This document shows positions 11,441-25,198 of a stretch of 64,000 nucleotides of DNA, piece after piece. The notes beneath the pieces were generated by a model, which saw only the letters and a program-made list of their open reading frames with translations, was not told the DNA's origin and searched no databases. This stretch comes from Punctularia strigosozonata HHB-11173 SS5 (taxonomy: Eukaryota > Basidiomycota > Agaricomycetes > Corticiales > Punctulariaceae), in NCBI RefSeq assembly GCF_000264995.1, contig NW_006767444.1:726412-790411 (forward strand), in the 5' to 3' direction. Positions within the stretch are counted from its first letter, which is position 1. Each line of letters opens with the position of its first letter. The position numbers were made by a program, and so were the translations under genes.

Positions 11441-13318
11441 ATGGTCTCAACGTTTCTATCATCGGCATCTCTACTTGTCGGTCTACAATTACTGTCAAGA
11501 CTCCTCACATTCGGTCTCAACCAAGCTCTGCTCCGCTTTGTCTCGCCTCAAGCATTTGGCACGGCCGCCATCCAATTCGAGCTCCTCTTGAGCACTATCC
11601 TGTTCCTCAGTCGAGAGGGTATCCGGAACAGTCTTCTTCGTGCATGGCCGGCTCGCACAAATAGCGAGGAGAAGAGTGTCAATAATGTGCCGCTTGCTAT
11701 CACCAATGTCTCCACATTACCCGTTCTCCTGGGCCTTCCCTTGGCCATAGGCTTCTCATCGCTCTATCTCAGTTCCTCGTCGTCTACGACGTCAGGTCAG
11801 CCTTTCTTCAAAGCTTCAGTGGCTCTTTATGCCCTTGCTGCGGTCATTGAACTAGCGACTGAGCCGATGCACATCAGGTAGCAGTGTATTCCATGGAGAT
11901 ACAAACTCATGTACCGTACCGACGTTGCTTTATTCCAGAACAATGGGAGGACTGCGCACTCAGGTCCGAGTGCGAGCTGAGGGTCTCGGCGTGATATTGA
12001 AGTCCTTGACCACTTTCACCGTCTTGGTCGCGGAAGTGAAAGTGGTGAAAGGGGCGAGTACGGACGCTCGATGGGCTTTGCTCGCTTTCGCGTGCGGTCA
12101 GCTAGCCTATGCTTTGACGATATTCGGAGTATATGGCTTCAGCTACAATTTCTCCGTTGCCTTGGTGCCAAGACGTCCCATACAGGCGGCACAGGATGAG
12201 TCGTGAGTGACCGCCCTTGATACAATCACCACTGACTTATACTTCCGCACAGAACGACGGGACAAGCACACCTTGTCATGGGCTTCTTTGACTCCACGAT
12301 GTTCCATGTGTCCCTCAACATGACCTACCAGTCGGTCGTCAAGCACTTCCTGACAGAGGGAGATAAGATCATCATTTCAAGAGTAAGCCCGTTAGCCGAC
12401 CAAGGAGGATATGCCGTCGCTGTGAATTATGGTGAACGACCTTCGAACCTTCGTACTTCGCGGTACTCAACTCCCAAACATCAGGGTCTCTCATCGCGCG
12501 GATTGCATTCCAGCCAATCGAAGAAATGCTCAGAGTATTCTTCTCGAAGACGCTGGCAACCGAATCCTCAACGAGCTCCGTAAATCGCGCCGCGCTTCAA
12601 GATGCATCTCGCGTCCTCACAGGCATCCTCAACGCACAACTCGCGCTGTCAATCATCATACTGACTTTTGGCCCTCTTTACCTCCCGATTGCCCTGGGAA
12701 TACTACTTCCTGTGCGTTATTTGTCGACCAGTGCGCCGAAGGTACTCGAGGCATGGATCTGGTATATCCCTGTCCTAGCTATCAACGGCGGTCTCGAGGC
12801 ATTCCTTTCAAGCGTTGCTACACCGACTGACATCAAGAGGCAAAGTCGGTGGGTTCAGACCTCTCTCTTTTCTAGGGCAGGAACTCATCGGTCGTAGATG
12901 GATGGCCGTGTTCTCGGGAGTCTACATAGCCGCCGCGCTCACTCTTTTTTCATATGGCGTCGGCGATGCTTCGCTTGTGTACGCCAACGTCATCAACCTT
13001 TCAGCTCGCATTGTCTATTGTCTTAGCTTTGTCTCATCTTACTTCCGTCAACACCAAGGACAAGGACCGCGGTGGAGAACTACATTCCCTGGCTGGTCCG
13101 TGCTAGTATTGTCGGGTTTATCCAGCATTGCAGTGCGACGAAGTGCAAGGATTTTCCACGTCCAAGAGCGTGTGCTGGAGGGGCGACGAGGCTTGTTGGG
13201 CTTAACCGTCGTGATGCATACTGCGGTTGGAGGCACACTGGCTGCTATTACCCTTTTGGTATGGTGGTATCGAGCAGGTAGGTACGTTGCAATGCCTAGA
13301 ACTAGAAAACAGTCGTGA
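11441..13318 (+). CDS. RFT1: Rft1, ER Man5GlcNAc2-PP-dolichol translocation protein
   Basis: Rft1 is a polytopic ER membrane protein needed for N-glycan precursor assembly. It has been linked genetically to flipping of Man5GlcNAc2-PP-dolichol, although direct flippase activity is disputed. The start at 11,441 gives MVSTFLSSASLLVGLQLLSR, then LNQALLRFVSPQAFGTAAIQ and ILFLSREGIRNSLLRA, typical of the first helices. The family hallmark SVVKHFLTEGDKIIISR, then SPLADQGGYAVAVNYG, is split by an intron from SLIARIAFQPIEEMLRVFF. Later helices include LSIIILTFGPLYLPIALGIL and VLEAWIWYIPVLAINGGLEA. The last exon runs through MAVFSGVYIAAALTLFSYGV to the TGA at 13,316. There are at least four short introns. 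Its 3' end is 83 bp from the APC1 stop on the opposite strand, so the transcripts probably overlap. Confidence 0.95.
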
Positions 13319-13401
13319 CCATGTCCAATACAACGAGCTACCCGGTTGCCCTGGATACACTACAGGAAACATGTTGAATCTACGGTTCTTCTACCACCAT
13401 C

Positions 13402-16400
13402 TCAAGCCCCCTCCTTCCACAAGTCAAAAATTTCGTCCACTGACGCTGGTGTCCATCCTCGTCCCGCCGTACTCCCGCTGCCCATAGCGCTGGTGCCCGC
13501 CATCCGCGCTACCTGCCTGATCCCTACCTCAAGCGCACTTGCGTCCGCCGTGCCCTCGGGCGGTGGACGCCCCGCGCACTGCGTGTATGCCTGCGCTGCT
13601 AGCAACTTCAAGTGAGCGAGCACTGGTGCCGGCGGGACCGCGCGTCGGACGAGGTACCACGCTAACTTGCGCTGCGTTTCGCTATCCTCTCCACCTTCGG
13701 GCGGCGGTGCGCCACGGGCGTAACACGCGAGCGCTTTCTTAAACCGCACGTCATCGCGTGTGGACTGTTCCAGCCGCGCGTCGAGCGCCTGCACGGCGCC
13801 CGCGACGGTTGACGGACGCAGCAGCGGAGGCCTTGTCATCGCCGCGCCGCCCTCCGCAGCTGCACGACGTTCGTATTGTCCACGATAGAACTCGTGAGCG
13901 AAGCAAAGGTCGTGGAGGCGCAACATGAAGAAACGCTCGGCAGGATCCATAGTTCGATGCTGATAAAGCGTGAGGAGCGCCTGAAGCGCCTGCGGCTTGT
14001 CGCCTACAACGGCGTCGACGAGGCTCGCGTGTGCGTATGTTCGGAAAAGTTTCTCTGCCTCTGTTTCCTCCTTTCCGTCCCCGCTCGGCCCGCGACATAG
14101 ATGATCAGCGAACGCGAGGAATACGACGTCATTCGAGAACGAGCCAATAAACCGTCCTATGTCGCCAGCTGGGTGCAGCCGCTCGTCGCCCGCCTGGGGC
14201 ACGTCGAGCACCGCCGCTTCGCCAGTGCCTGCTCCTGAGCGCACGAAGAGACTCCGCGCGCCCTTCGGGTCCTCGACGTAACTCAGGAATGCTGTCCGTC
14301 GCTTGACGAGCAATGTCTGGCCTCTCAGCAGCGCATCTCGGTGGCGCGGGTAGCGGGCGAGATCGAGGTAGAACGGCCAGTAGCGCGGTGTGTCGACCCG
14401 GATGGACAACAGTCGGTCGAGGTCCGGAATGAGCGTCGGCGCGATCAGTTGTGTTGTGCCTGTCGGCCCGCCTGGCGAGCTGGGATCGTCCTTCACCTTG
14501 ATCTTTATTGGCAGGTAAACGACCTCCTTGGTATCCACATCTCGCGCGATCAGGCACCGGGGTTCGACAGCGAGTACCCATAGGTGCCGCAGCGCCTGCA
14601 GGTAGCTCTTGTTATCCGAGCTGCTGTGCGCCCAGCGCGGGTAGAACGCCGTGACCATCGCTGCCACCGCCGCGTCGGACGTGCCGAGCGTGAAGCGCCC
14701 TCCGCCAAGAAAGAGCAGCCCGAGCGAGAGATGCGTAGCAAGGTAGGTCCCATATCGGATCGGCTGGTTGTACATCCCGTACGCGTACCGCAGTCGGCGG
14801 AGGCAATTTATCTCGCCCGTGCCGGCCATGATCATGCAGAGTGCGATTGAGATGGTATTTAGCCCCTCGCGGATCGTCGCGCGTTTAATGCGCGAGTCGA
14901 ACGCGGTGCCTGTATGGAGAAAATAATCAGGCGCGTGTAGTATCGTGGCAGGTCGACTCACCCGTTGTGTATGCCAAACGGCTGTACAGATCGTAATAGC
15001 CTATGACAAGAAGATACGCTTCCTCTCTCGCAGTGCCTGCATATTTGAGGCCGATTGCAAAAGCACATCCCGCCAGAATGTTATAGTATGCCAGCTCCAA
15101 CGAGTCGTCTACCGCAATCCCCTTCATCTTCACGTCCAGCGCATTGGTAATCTTAACCGGGATCTGCTCGTTCACCCATTCCTTACTCGGCGTAATCTCG
15201 TCCCACATGATTAACGCCCGCGCAATCGCGCGGACCATCAGGAAGCTCGGCTGGATCGCGTTGAGCTCGACTGTGGTATCCGGAATTGCGAGCAGGTGGG
15301 CGACGTCTCTCCGACCGGTGCGCAGGAACATCAGCCCCACGGCGATTGTCGCGGCTGGTGAGCTGAGGTTGAGATCAAACGTGGGCTTGCGCGGGGTTCC
15401 GTCCTTGGTAACCAGATTCTCGCCGTGGACGAGGACTTGTAGCCGTTCCAATAGTCGGGTGTCGGCAGGGATAGCGGCTCCCTTCCCTAGCATTATCATG
15501 CCGAAAGCCAGGGCGGCGGAAAGAGTGTACGCTTCTCTGTGCTCGTTGGTGAGGTCTGGCTGTATGAGGTCCCGTCGCGTTAACTGAGCGAGGCACACTT
15601 CCGCCATTCGACGGTTCTTTGTGCCCATGTAAAGCAGACCGATGCCAGCCAAACCGGCAGTCTGGGTCATTAACGATACGTTAAGATCCACATTTGGCGT
15701 AGGAAGCAATGCAGGGGTGTGAATCGCCAGCAGTTTCGTGACGTGCTCGTCGCCACTGCCCACATGAGCGGCTGAAAGCCCGAGCAAGATGGCGATAGAT
15801 GTTAGGTCGTGCTTGGGCGTCAAGTAGTGAAACGTGTGCCATGTCAATAGATCTCGCAAATGGCCATTGAGACCGAGGGCATAGAGGAAGCCTGCATGCT
15901 CAGGTGTTAATTCCGAGGGTTTGTTGAATGCGATCCAGGAGCTCGATACGGCCGTGGCAGATGGAGCGATGCGTAGTCCGGCAGCCACCCCATTGTGGAA
16001 CTCGCCCCACTGCGTGCATTCTGCTGGGAGCTTGGTTGTCTGATCGAGGTGCAGGACAACGTTCTGAGGTAGCAAGCGAATAGCAAACTCCATCTTCGGG
16101 ATGGCGTAAGTCTCTCTGCGCAGAGCACCCATCGAGCCGAAGGTGAACATCGCTCTTCCATACGGTAGGGCAAGAGTCCTCTCTGCTACTCGTAAGACTT
16201 GGTGTTGTTGTTCTTTCGCAACCTCGTGCTCGCTAAGAAAGACTCAGCGTGTATAAAACCGAACCCTGCTGAGACACGAACCTCGCATCCGGTCGTTCCA
16301 CTAGCTTGATCCCTGGAATGAGAGATGAAGAGAGCATTCGCGCTACTTCTGCCATCCGCTGATCTTGCCCGAACCTGATCTTAGTGAAATCTTCAAGGTC

Positions 16401-19400
16401 AAGTTCGGTGCCGGTGGGTCCAGAATTCTCAGAAGGCCCTGCGGCGTTCGCCCTAGCGGTTATTTCTTCAGTAGTCGGTCTACGACTCGCAGAATTCTGT
16501 AACAAGAGAGATCAACTAGTGGCAAAGATCATCAAAACAAGCCACTCACGAGATGGTCCTTGATGGAACGGTAACCATCGTTAAAGAGGAGTTCGGGCGG
16601 AGCGCTTGTACCTTCGGCGAGATCGTTCCTGCCTATCAACTTGTATCCCTCTGCGGGCCAGTTGGCAGGAGGTGAAAATTGACACGTCCGCGCAGCTTCC
16701 CGAAGCGGTGCCACTAGCCCTAAAGGCAAGCCGTCCAGCGTCTCTGCTCCTGTGCCATGGCGCATGAGGACTTGCATGGCATGTTGGGTGCGTTTTCCAA
16801 CATCAGGAACACTGCGGTCTGCGAGCGCTGCAAAGACCGCTGCCAAATGTCGCAAGGGTCTAAAAACATCAACCCGCCCCAATGCTCCTGAGGGACTGTC
16901 CCCGAGTAATGTGGAAACTAAGTTGACCCTATCAGACAGATCTGCACCCGTGCGAACACCGTTCAACCGATTCAACAACGATGTCGTTTCATCCGTCGGC
17001 CAGACTGGTAGAGCAGTCGCCGGCGTGGAGTTACTGGCATGCGATGCTTTAAGTTCGTGTCGCTTTGAGTCATCAGACGGCAGGAAAGTGCATTGCGCGT
17101 GCTTACCTGGCGCGTAAGGATCAGGCCACTCTGAGACAGCCGAAGGAAGGAGGCGCTTCCAATAATCAGCCCACTCCGGGCGAACCAACTGCGCAAGACG
17201 GCAAATCAAAGGGACCAATCGCAGCAGTTGATGATGCCAAGAGATGAATAAACGCAAAGTTTCGCCCAAAAGATGCAGTGCAAGAAGGGCGGGACGAACT
17301 AGTGCGAGATTCACGACATCAGTCGGACGTTCGCATTGCTCCTCGAGCGCCGGTGGCAATCGTAGCTTCCTAAGGACGGGATCTCCGATGTGACGGCGGT
17401 GCGAGCCTGACGAATGTAAACGCAGCCAAGGGTTATTGTTTGGATCAACAAGAGATGGCGACGAATCAAAGCCCAGAACGTTGTACAAGGACTTGCGCAT
17501 GCAATCCCATTGCGCGTCCGATGCAGGGCTAAAGCTTTGCGACGACCACAGCCGCAAAAAATGAGAGTGCAGGGCATAGAAGTCGTCGTGGGGCAAGGCG
17601 GTCGACATCGAAAGCAAGACCATGTTGACCAGTCGGCTCGTAGGCAGCAGATCCAGACACGCGCGCATGCGTTTCCCGCTCTCAAGGGCCAATGTTACTG
17701 TAGTCAGTGCAGGGTTCTCGAACGCAGAGATGGGCCCATGTTTCACACCAGCGTCGTCGATCATCATCGATGTTCGCTCGTTGCTCGGGAGATCGCCGTC
17801 GCGAAATACTACTGGCAGCTCCTGGTGACCGTGCGTGATGAGTGCCGTAGCACCTGACGGCTTCAGAATCAATAAATCCCGACAACTCGGTCGAGTTGCC
17901 TTTACAGAGACGGCTGCTCGTGCTTTGAAGTTCCTAAAGGGTGATACAAGGAATGATTTGTCTTCTTGGCGAACGAGAGAGAAAGTGCGGAGATCCTCAG
18001 TTGCTGGTAGACATATAGCGATCAAGGAACTCTCAAAGGACCCATCCCAGCGCGAGTCAAAGATTGTGACTTGAATGCGATACCACGAACGCGCACTAAG
18101 ATGCACCGCTCAATTAGATTAGTGAAATCGAAGCTCGATTTTCACTCACTCGTGTTCTGTGACATCTGTTTCATACAACTTCTGCACCCAGAAGGATGCC
18201 TGCTGCCGCGCATGCGAGGGAAAATGTAGACTGTCAGAAGAGGGCAGATCACTCTTTGCCCGAAGGTCCATGCGATCCATGGTAAAACTCAGTTCGTTCC
18301 GAGTTGAAGAATGTTGACGAGTATGACTGAACGCGGTGTCCTGAACAACGATCGGTTCCGAATCCTTTTGCTTATCGTTTTCTGCCATTGCCATGAGCGC
18401 CTCCATGGTAATCCCTGTGGACAATGAAGGTGCCATTTCCGAGCGAAGGGGAGGCAGTGACGGCATATGTGCTCTCTGCGGCATGCCAGACCTTGATCGT
18501 ACTGTATCGTCATCCTCAACAGGCTGTCCCTCGTCTGGGTATTCGGGCTTCGATCCGCTCTTCTTCGATCTCTTGGGACGGAGCGGTGTAGGCGTGTCCT
18601 TCGGCTTGACATAAGCGTAACGCCATATGGTCAAGATCTTCTTTTCTACGTCTATGGTTATCATGATCTCGTCGGCCGCGTCGAGACCGAACATATGGAA
18701 CACCGCAAGCACGACATCGTGGGGAGAGATTGACCTGAGAGGACTCGAGCATTGTTTGTCTTCGTCTATGAGGGAGGCTCCGGAAAAGCCGTCTCCTTTT
18801 ATTCCTTCGGTTAAGCCCACTGCTGATAACTCGGCGAAGGGATTTGTCAATGAAAAGATAGTAGGAAGAGGTTCTTCGCCAGAACGGTCAGCATCGTCAA
18901 TCTCAGTCTGAGGAAGGTGGCGTTGAATGATGACACCATAAGGAAAAGCTGCCCAAGCGCGGCGCACGATGAAAGGGAGGCTGAGACTGTATGTTAAGCC
19001 ATTGAGTAAGTAGATGTGGGCATTGTTCCGCATAAAAACGAAGACAGCACGCGAACGAGCAACCGTGTTTGCTGCTGCCTTCCTCTGGTCGTGATCTGGA
19101 TCTTGTCGATGAAAAGGCCCGAAGATAGGGCGTCCGAAAGCTTCAGCGCTAGCCCATGCGGACGGAGCATGTTGACTCTTTTGTCCGGGAGATCCGCCCG
19201 ACTCGAAGTTCTGATGAAGATAACCGAGACATGCCCAATGTATTCTCTCGTTCTCGTCTTTGAAGTTCCATTGCCTCTTGATAATGCCGCCCACCGAGTG
19301 CACTAAAGTATAGTCATCCCAGCTGAGCTCCTCTTCGCCGGGCAGCTCATCGGTGTACGTGGTGACGACGGAATGGGCTGATGAATCATCAAGGGTGCTG

Positions 19401-19800
19401 GGTAAACGATCAGAACCAGCTAGTGCGGATCGTATAGAGGCGAGAAGCGCGGAGTCATGGCCTGCTTGAGGTGTTGTTGACTTTCCAGCCGAGAAACGTC
19501 GAAGCCGTTCAATGGCGGACTCGGCGGGACCAATGATGGATACTGGAATTGGATAGTCCATCAATCGCACGATGTGCAATAGAATAGCCTTCCTCAACCG
19601 TGAGGCGTGGCTAACTACAAGATAGGAATACGGGCACGCACGAAGAGGTCCAAGCCTAGATGACGTCCCACCACTTCACACTCTATCTATTCGTTCCACT
19701 TGTGCCAGTGTTCGGTTATCCGGATAGAGATTGAGGACAGCAACAACCTGAGGGATCGGTGTTATGAAATCGCTTGTAACAACCACCAGCTCAGGCCGAG
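13402..19800 (-). CDS. APC1: Apc1, scaffold subunit of the anaphase-promoting complex
   Basis: Apc1 is the largest subunit of the APC/C ubiquitin ligase that drives anaphase and mitotic exit in the nucleus. The N-terminal exon reads LVVVTSDFITPIPQVVAVLN and PDNRTLAQVERIDR. After an intron it continues HASRLRKAILLHIVRLMDYP and PAESAIERLRRFSAGKST. The C-terminal half has proteasome/cyclosome repeats: AGIGLLYMGTKNRRMAEVCL, SAALAFGMIMLGKGAAIP, PAATIAVGLMFLRTGRRDVA and HLSLGLLFLGGGRFTLGTSD. It then has the family signature HLWVLAVEPRCLIARDVDTK followed by EVVYLPIKIKVKD. The protein ends DEIFDLWKEGA at 13,402, giving roughly 1,900 residues. The initiator Met is not resolved: an in-frame TAA lies just upstream of the first clear exon with no ATG between them, so a short 5' exon between about 19,830 and 19,950 is likely. 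Confidence 0.93.
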
Positions 19801-19828
19801 CGATCGAGCGTGAAGGTTACATGCTCGT

Positions 19829-19859
19829 CACGTGCTACGCGTCAAGCATACTGACGTCA
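19829..19859. promoter_or_regulatory. Paired palindromic sites CACGTG and TGACGTCA 5' of APC1
   Basis: A perfect E-box, CACGTG, is at 19,829-19,834 and a perfect CRE/ATF palindrome, TGACGTCA, at 19,852-19,859. In fungi the former is bound by bHLH factors of the Cbf1 type and the latter by CREB/ATF bZIP factors. They sit just 5' of the first recognised APC1 exon, so they may belong to its promoter or to a first intron. Binding is not shown. Confidence 0.35.
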
Positions 19860-20904
19860 CGCTGAAGCCGGTCACGGCGTTGTGTCACTTCCTACCTTCG
19901 TTCGTCATAAGTACAAGGCACTGCAGCCATACCAGTTACCATTGACGATCAGGCTCCTATGCACGGAGGAGTATGCGCACCAGTAACCGCAAGTGCACCA
20001 GGAAGCTCGCATCTACGTAAACAAGCACCCAGTGAGTATTCCACGCGACTTCGACGCGACAAAGAACAGGTGCTTTGCACATGGGGCCCTACCTCCTCCA
20101 GCAAGCGATGAAGATACCAACGCCCGCCATTTCCCGCTGGCAGCGGCTGTGCCAGATCGAGTGCACTAGGGTACCATCCAATGCAAGAATATACAGGTGA
20201 CACTCAACGCCATCGATCTCTTTCTTCCACTTGTAATGGAGTTGAACCTGATAGGAAACGATTCGTCCCCCAAAAGTATTCTCATCTCTAAGAGATGGTG
20301 TGCACCCCGAGGAGGTTCTCTCCCTGAGCCCCTTTCCTTGGTGACAGAATTCAGCCTGGTACTTTACGCCTTTCATTCCACTCGTTCCATTGGCTCGCTA
20401 TCCTACAAGCAATGGAAGGCGGGGAAGCCCAACATATGATTACCCAGAGATCGATATCCGCCGGCGAAGCTTTCCGGCGAATATGGAGGAGCGGGAAACC
20501 GGCTACCGAGATCGCCGAAGGATGAGCTTAAACAGGGGCTTGGAAGATCTGTTCCAAGGACGACAGGAGCTTGCCGAGGAATTAGCCTTTTCCACCTACC
20601 ACTCAAGGGCCTGGCCTAGAATTGGACTGCGATACAATCGTCCGCGAGCGGTGACTCCCTTATTCTTCGATGACGTTCAAGCGGCCCACGAAAACAGAAC
20701 TAACGCCGAGGAGGGAGGAGGCTCGGCTATAGACGGGGGGAATGCTGTAGGTCATGTAACGCCTGCAGAGCTTTCTTTGGCATGGTAGTAAACGGTATTA
20801 TCCAGAGGTAGATAACGTGTGTATACATCGACAGGAACGTGACAGGGGGCATTGCGGTACTGAGCTTTGCCCTTTTATGATCAACGCCATCGCGATGGCG
20901 GCCT
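19860..20904. other. Intergenic region with weak ORFs only
   Basis: About 1 kb between APC1 and the DAHP synthase 3' end. The best open frame on the plus strand runs from an ATG at 20,483 to 20,788 and encodes a charged, low-similarity peptide (METHs at MEERETGYRD and MSLNRGLEDLFQG). I recognise no family, intron or promoter. It may be untranslated sequence. Confidence 0.35.
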
Positions 20905-22803
<1,899 letters not shown>

Positions 22804-22960
22804 TTTATGTCCTTTTGGGTCTGGCCGCGACGATCGGGTACAACCGCCTCTGTTGCGGGTCGTCGGAATCAGTTGATGGCCGTTGAGGGCGACGTCCGGT
22901 TTGCTCGCTGGGCCGGCTGGAAGAAGAGATGGAGATCTGCAGTTCTTTACTGCAGATTCG

Positions 22961-23020
22961 AGTCATCGCACGTGCTTATCTCACAGAAAATAAGACGTCA
23001 TCCACGTATCGCTGACGTGG
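22961..23020 (-). promoter_or_regulatory. Gcn4/Cpc1-type site and bZIP/E-box sites upstream of DAHP synthase
   Basis: GAGTCAT at 22,961-22,967 reads ATGACTC on the coding strand, the core bound by Gcn4/Cpc1 in general amino-acid control. CACGTG follows at 22,970-22,975, GACGTCAT at 22,994-23,001, and a TGACGTGG nearby. They lie 160-220 bp upstream of the start codon of an aromatic amino-acid gene, where such control is expected. Function is inferred from consensus and context. Confidence 0.5.
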
Positions 23021-23156
23021 CTGTGCTTCGCGTAAAGCACCGACCACTGGCATGGCCGGCTTTATTTACGGTCATCGTCTAGACAAACGGATATCATCAC
23101 AGTGATCAAAGGTTGGCCGAGGTTAGGCGGATTGCAAGCGCGTACAAGGACAAACA

Positions 23157-24645
23157 TCAAGCATACAAGGAAAGGATCCCCTCAGCTACTCGCCATTCAG
23201 CTCGTGCACTGTCGACGTCAAATTCTCGGGCATTGCTGAGGTCGAGCAACTTGTTGACGCCAGCTTTCCCCCCATTTGCTGCGGCGATGTCCACATCAAG
23301 CGAGTACATTCCAGGCACTTCCAGTAGCAAACGCCGCGGCTCGAGATCCAGCGCGGACTTCGAGACGAGATCGCGCGTCTGATGCGAAGTTCAGTTACAA
23401 CAGGTGCCGAGGGAACTATATGAATGCACTCACCATTCCCGGCACTCGTATGTCCACTCGGATCTGATCACCCTGCTGGGACCAGCTCCACTCAGGACTT
23501 CGGGTTTGCAACAGCCTCGGAGACGCCTCGTCGGCCGCGACTATCGGACCGGACATCGGCCCTCCATCGTTCGTTGAAGATCGTTTCAGGATCCCTTTGG
23601 GCTTGAGCTTCGGTGAGGACACATCCTGCACCGGTGAAGGGTCAATCTCTTCAATGAGCTTTTTCTTTCCTTGGTGCGTCTCGGGCTGGGGTATTATTTC
23701 CGCGGTCCCGTGGCGGGAGTTGCCTAAGAATGCAACAGGGAGCGCAATCAACATACGCACACGTCCGAGAACGAGACGGTCCCTACCCGTTTGGTACGCA
23801 GGACTTGGATTTAGCTCGAGTAATGCTTGTGGAACGAGAACCGTTCGTGGCTCGAGTTTGCCTTTGGAGGCGATATTGGGGGTCTTGATGTCCCTGGAGA
23901 GAGGTATACCGGACTGGGATTCGATGTGTTGTAAAGCGAGCTCTGCAGGAAATGAAAATGCCCCTCAGCTACCCTGTACGCGTCGGAGGATGAAACGCAC
24001 GTACCAACAAGGAAGAACCGGAACTCGGTGTCCGCAGCCGCCCGAGATTTGAGCTTGCTATTCACCACCGCATCGAACACGAGAGACTTGTTCCCAGCTG
24101 CGTGAGCATCAGGCCCTCAGTCAATCTCCCGTTCCCATCTCGGGCGGCAGTAAAAACATATAGGGTCCGAACCTTTGTCTTGTGCCTCGCGACCATGAGA
24201 GACGACGACAGGCACGAACCATCCACCTTCATTATTCGGATCGTCCGGATCCTGACCTGACAAGAGTTACCAGCATGAGCTCGAGCGTGGCGTTCCCAAT
24301 CTCTCGGACCGCCGACCTTGCATGGCTTTCTGGATTATCTCCTCCGACCCTGGAGGTGGAGACGGTACTGCATGATCATATGCTACGGCGCATAGGTCTA
24401 TGAGCAAGAACCTTGCATACATGCAACACTTGGGTATACTCACCGATGTTGATGAATACCTTCAGCCCTTTAGGGACCGGAATCGCGCGCACATGCGAAG
24501 GTCCGTCCAAGCGATTGGCACTGGAGCTTGCGGTAGCCGACGCGCTGTCCACCGGGGGCACATACGATCCAGCTTGGGTTGCATATGTCTTGATACAGAA
24601 ACCAGGCGACGGAGAGAGTGAAAGACTGACTAGACCTGCGGTCAT
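23157..24645 (-). CDS. PIH1: PIH1-domain protein (R2TP/Hsp90 cochaperone complex)
   Basis: Pih1 links Hsp90-Tah1 to Rvb1-Rvb2 in the R2TP complex, which helps assemble snoRNPs, RNA polymerase II and PIKK kinases. The PIH1 N-domain begins SLSLSPSPGFCIKTYATQAG and continues AIPVPKGLKVFINI. A Lys/Ser/Pro linker (GILKRSSTNDGGPMSGPIV) connects to a C-terminal CS-like domain: PEWSWSQQGDQIRVDIRVPG, then SALDLEPRRLLLEVPGMYSL, and REFDVDSARAEWRVAEGILS before the stop at 23,157. I chose the ATG at 24,645 (MTAGLVSLSLSPSPGF) because it sits just before the conserved N-domain. An in-frame ATG at 24,759 would add 38 residues. Several short introns are present. It is in tandem with DAHP synthase, about 350 bp upstream. 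Confidence 0.82.
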
Positions 24646-24759
24646 ATTTGTCGGAATATCGAAGTCTGCGTCAAAGGAAGAATGACGAAACCCCACCGAA
24701 GTAGACGTGAGAATACGCGGTCTCCTCGACGCGCGCTGCTCGACGCCCCGGATGCTCAT

Positions 24760-25198
24760 GAAACCATACTCGTCTCCATTTTCATTCGTAACGACGCCAA
24801 TTTATAGGATAACTTATATATGGGGGGGCTACATGCGCTGGGTAGGACATAGTACTAGTAATGGTACGATAAGATACCGCAAGAAACGTGGGCTCCAAAT
24901 GCAATTGTCCAGCAGACCGTCCAAGTAGCAAGGGTGAGGGAGGCGAGGGAGCATAAAGGTGGAAAGGCTTGAATGGTGTCGAGTGACTGTACCGTTGCAA
25001 TGAGATCCGGGGGGTGGGGGCGCGGGGCCCATAATAGGATAATAGATATTTTGTTGACTCCTAGAGGAAGGTGAAGTGAAGCGTCCTTGATCCTTGGTCC
25101 GATTTGTGAGCAGTAGACGAAGCGAGAGCCCGGCATAGTCTAAAATGGGGATGTAAGATGCACGATCCATGAGCGAATGACATTTGAGACATACTGAA
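24760..25198. other. Spacer between PIH1 and the RanBP2 zinc-finger gene
   Basis: This holds the PIH1 promoter and the 3' untranslated region of the upstream minus-strand gene. A polyG/GC patch near 25,010-25,030 and an AT-rich patch near 24,800-24,830 are visible. I see no gene. Confidence 0.4.
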
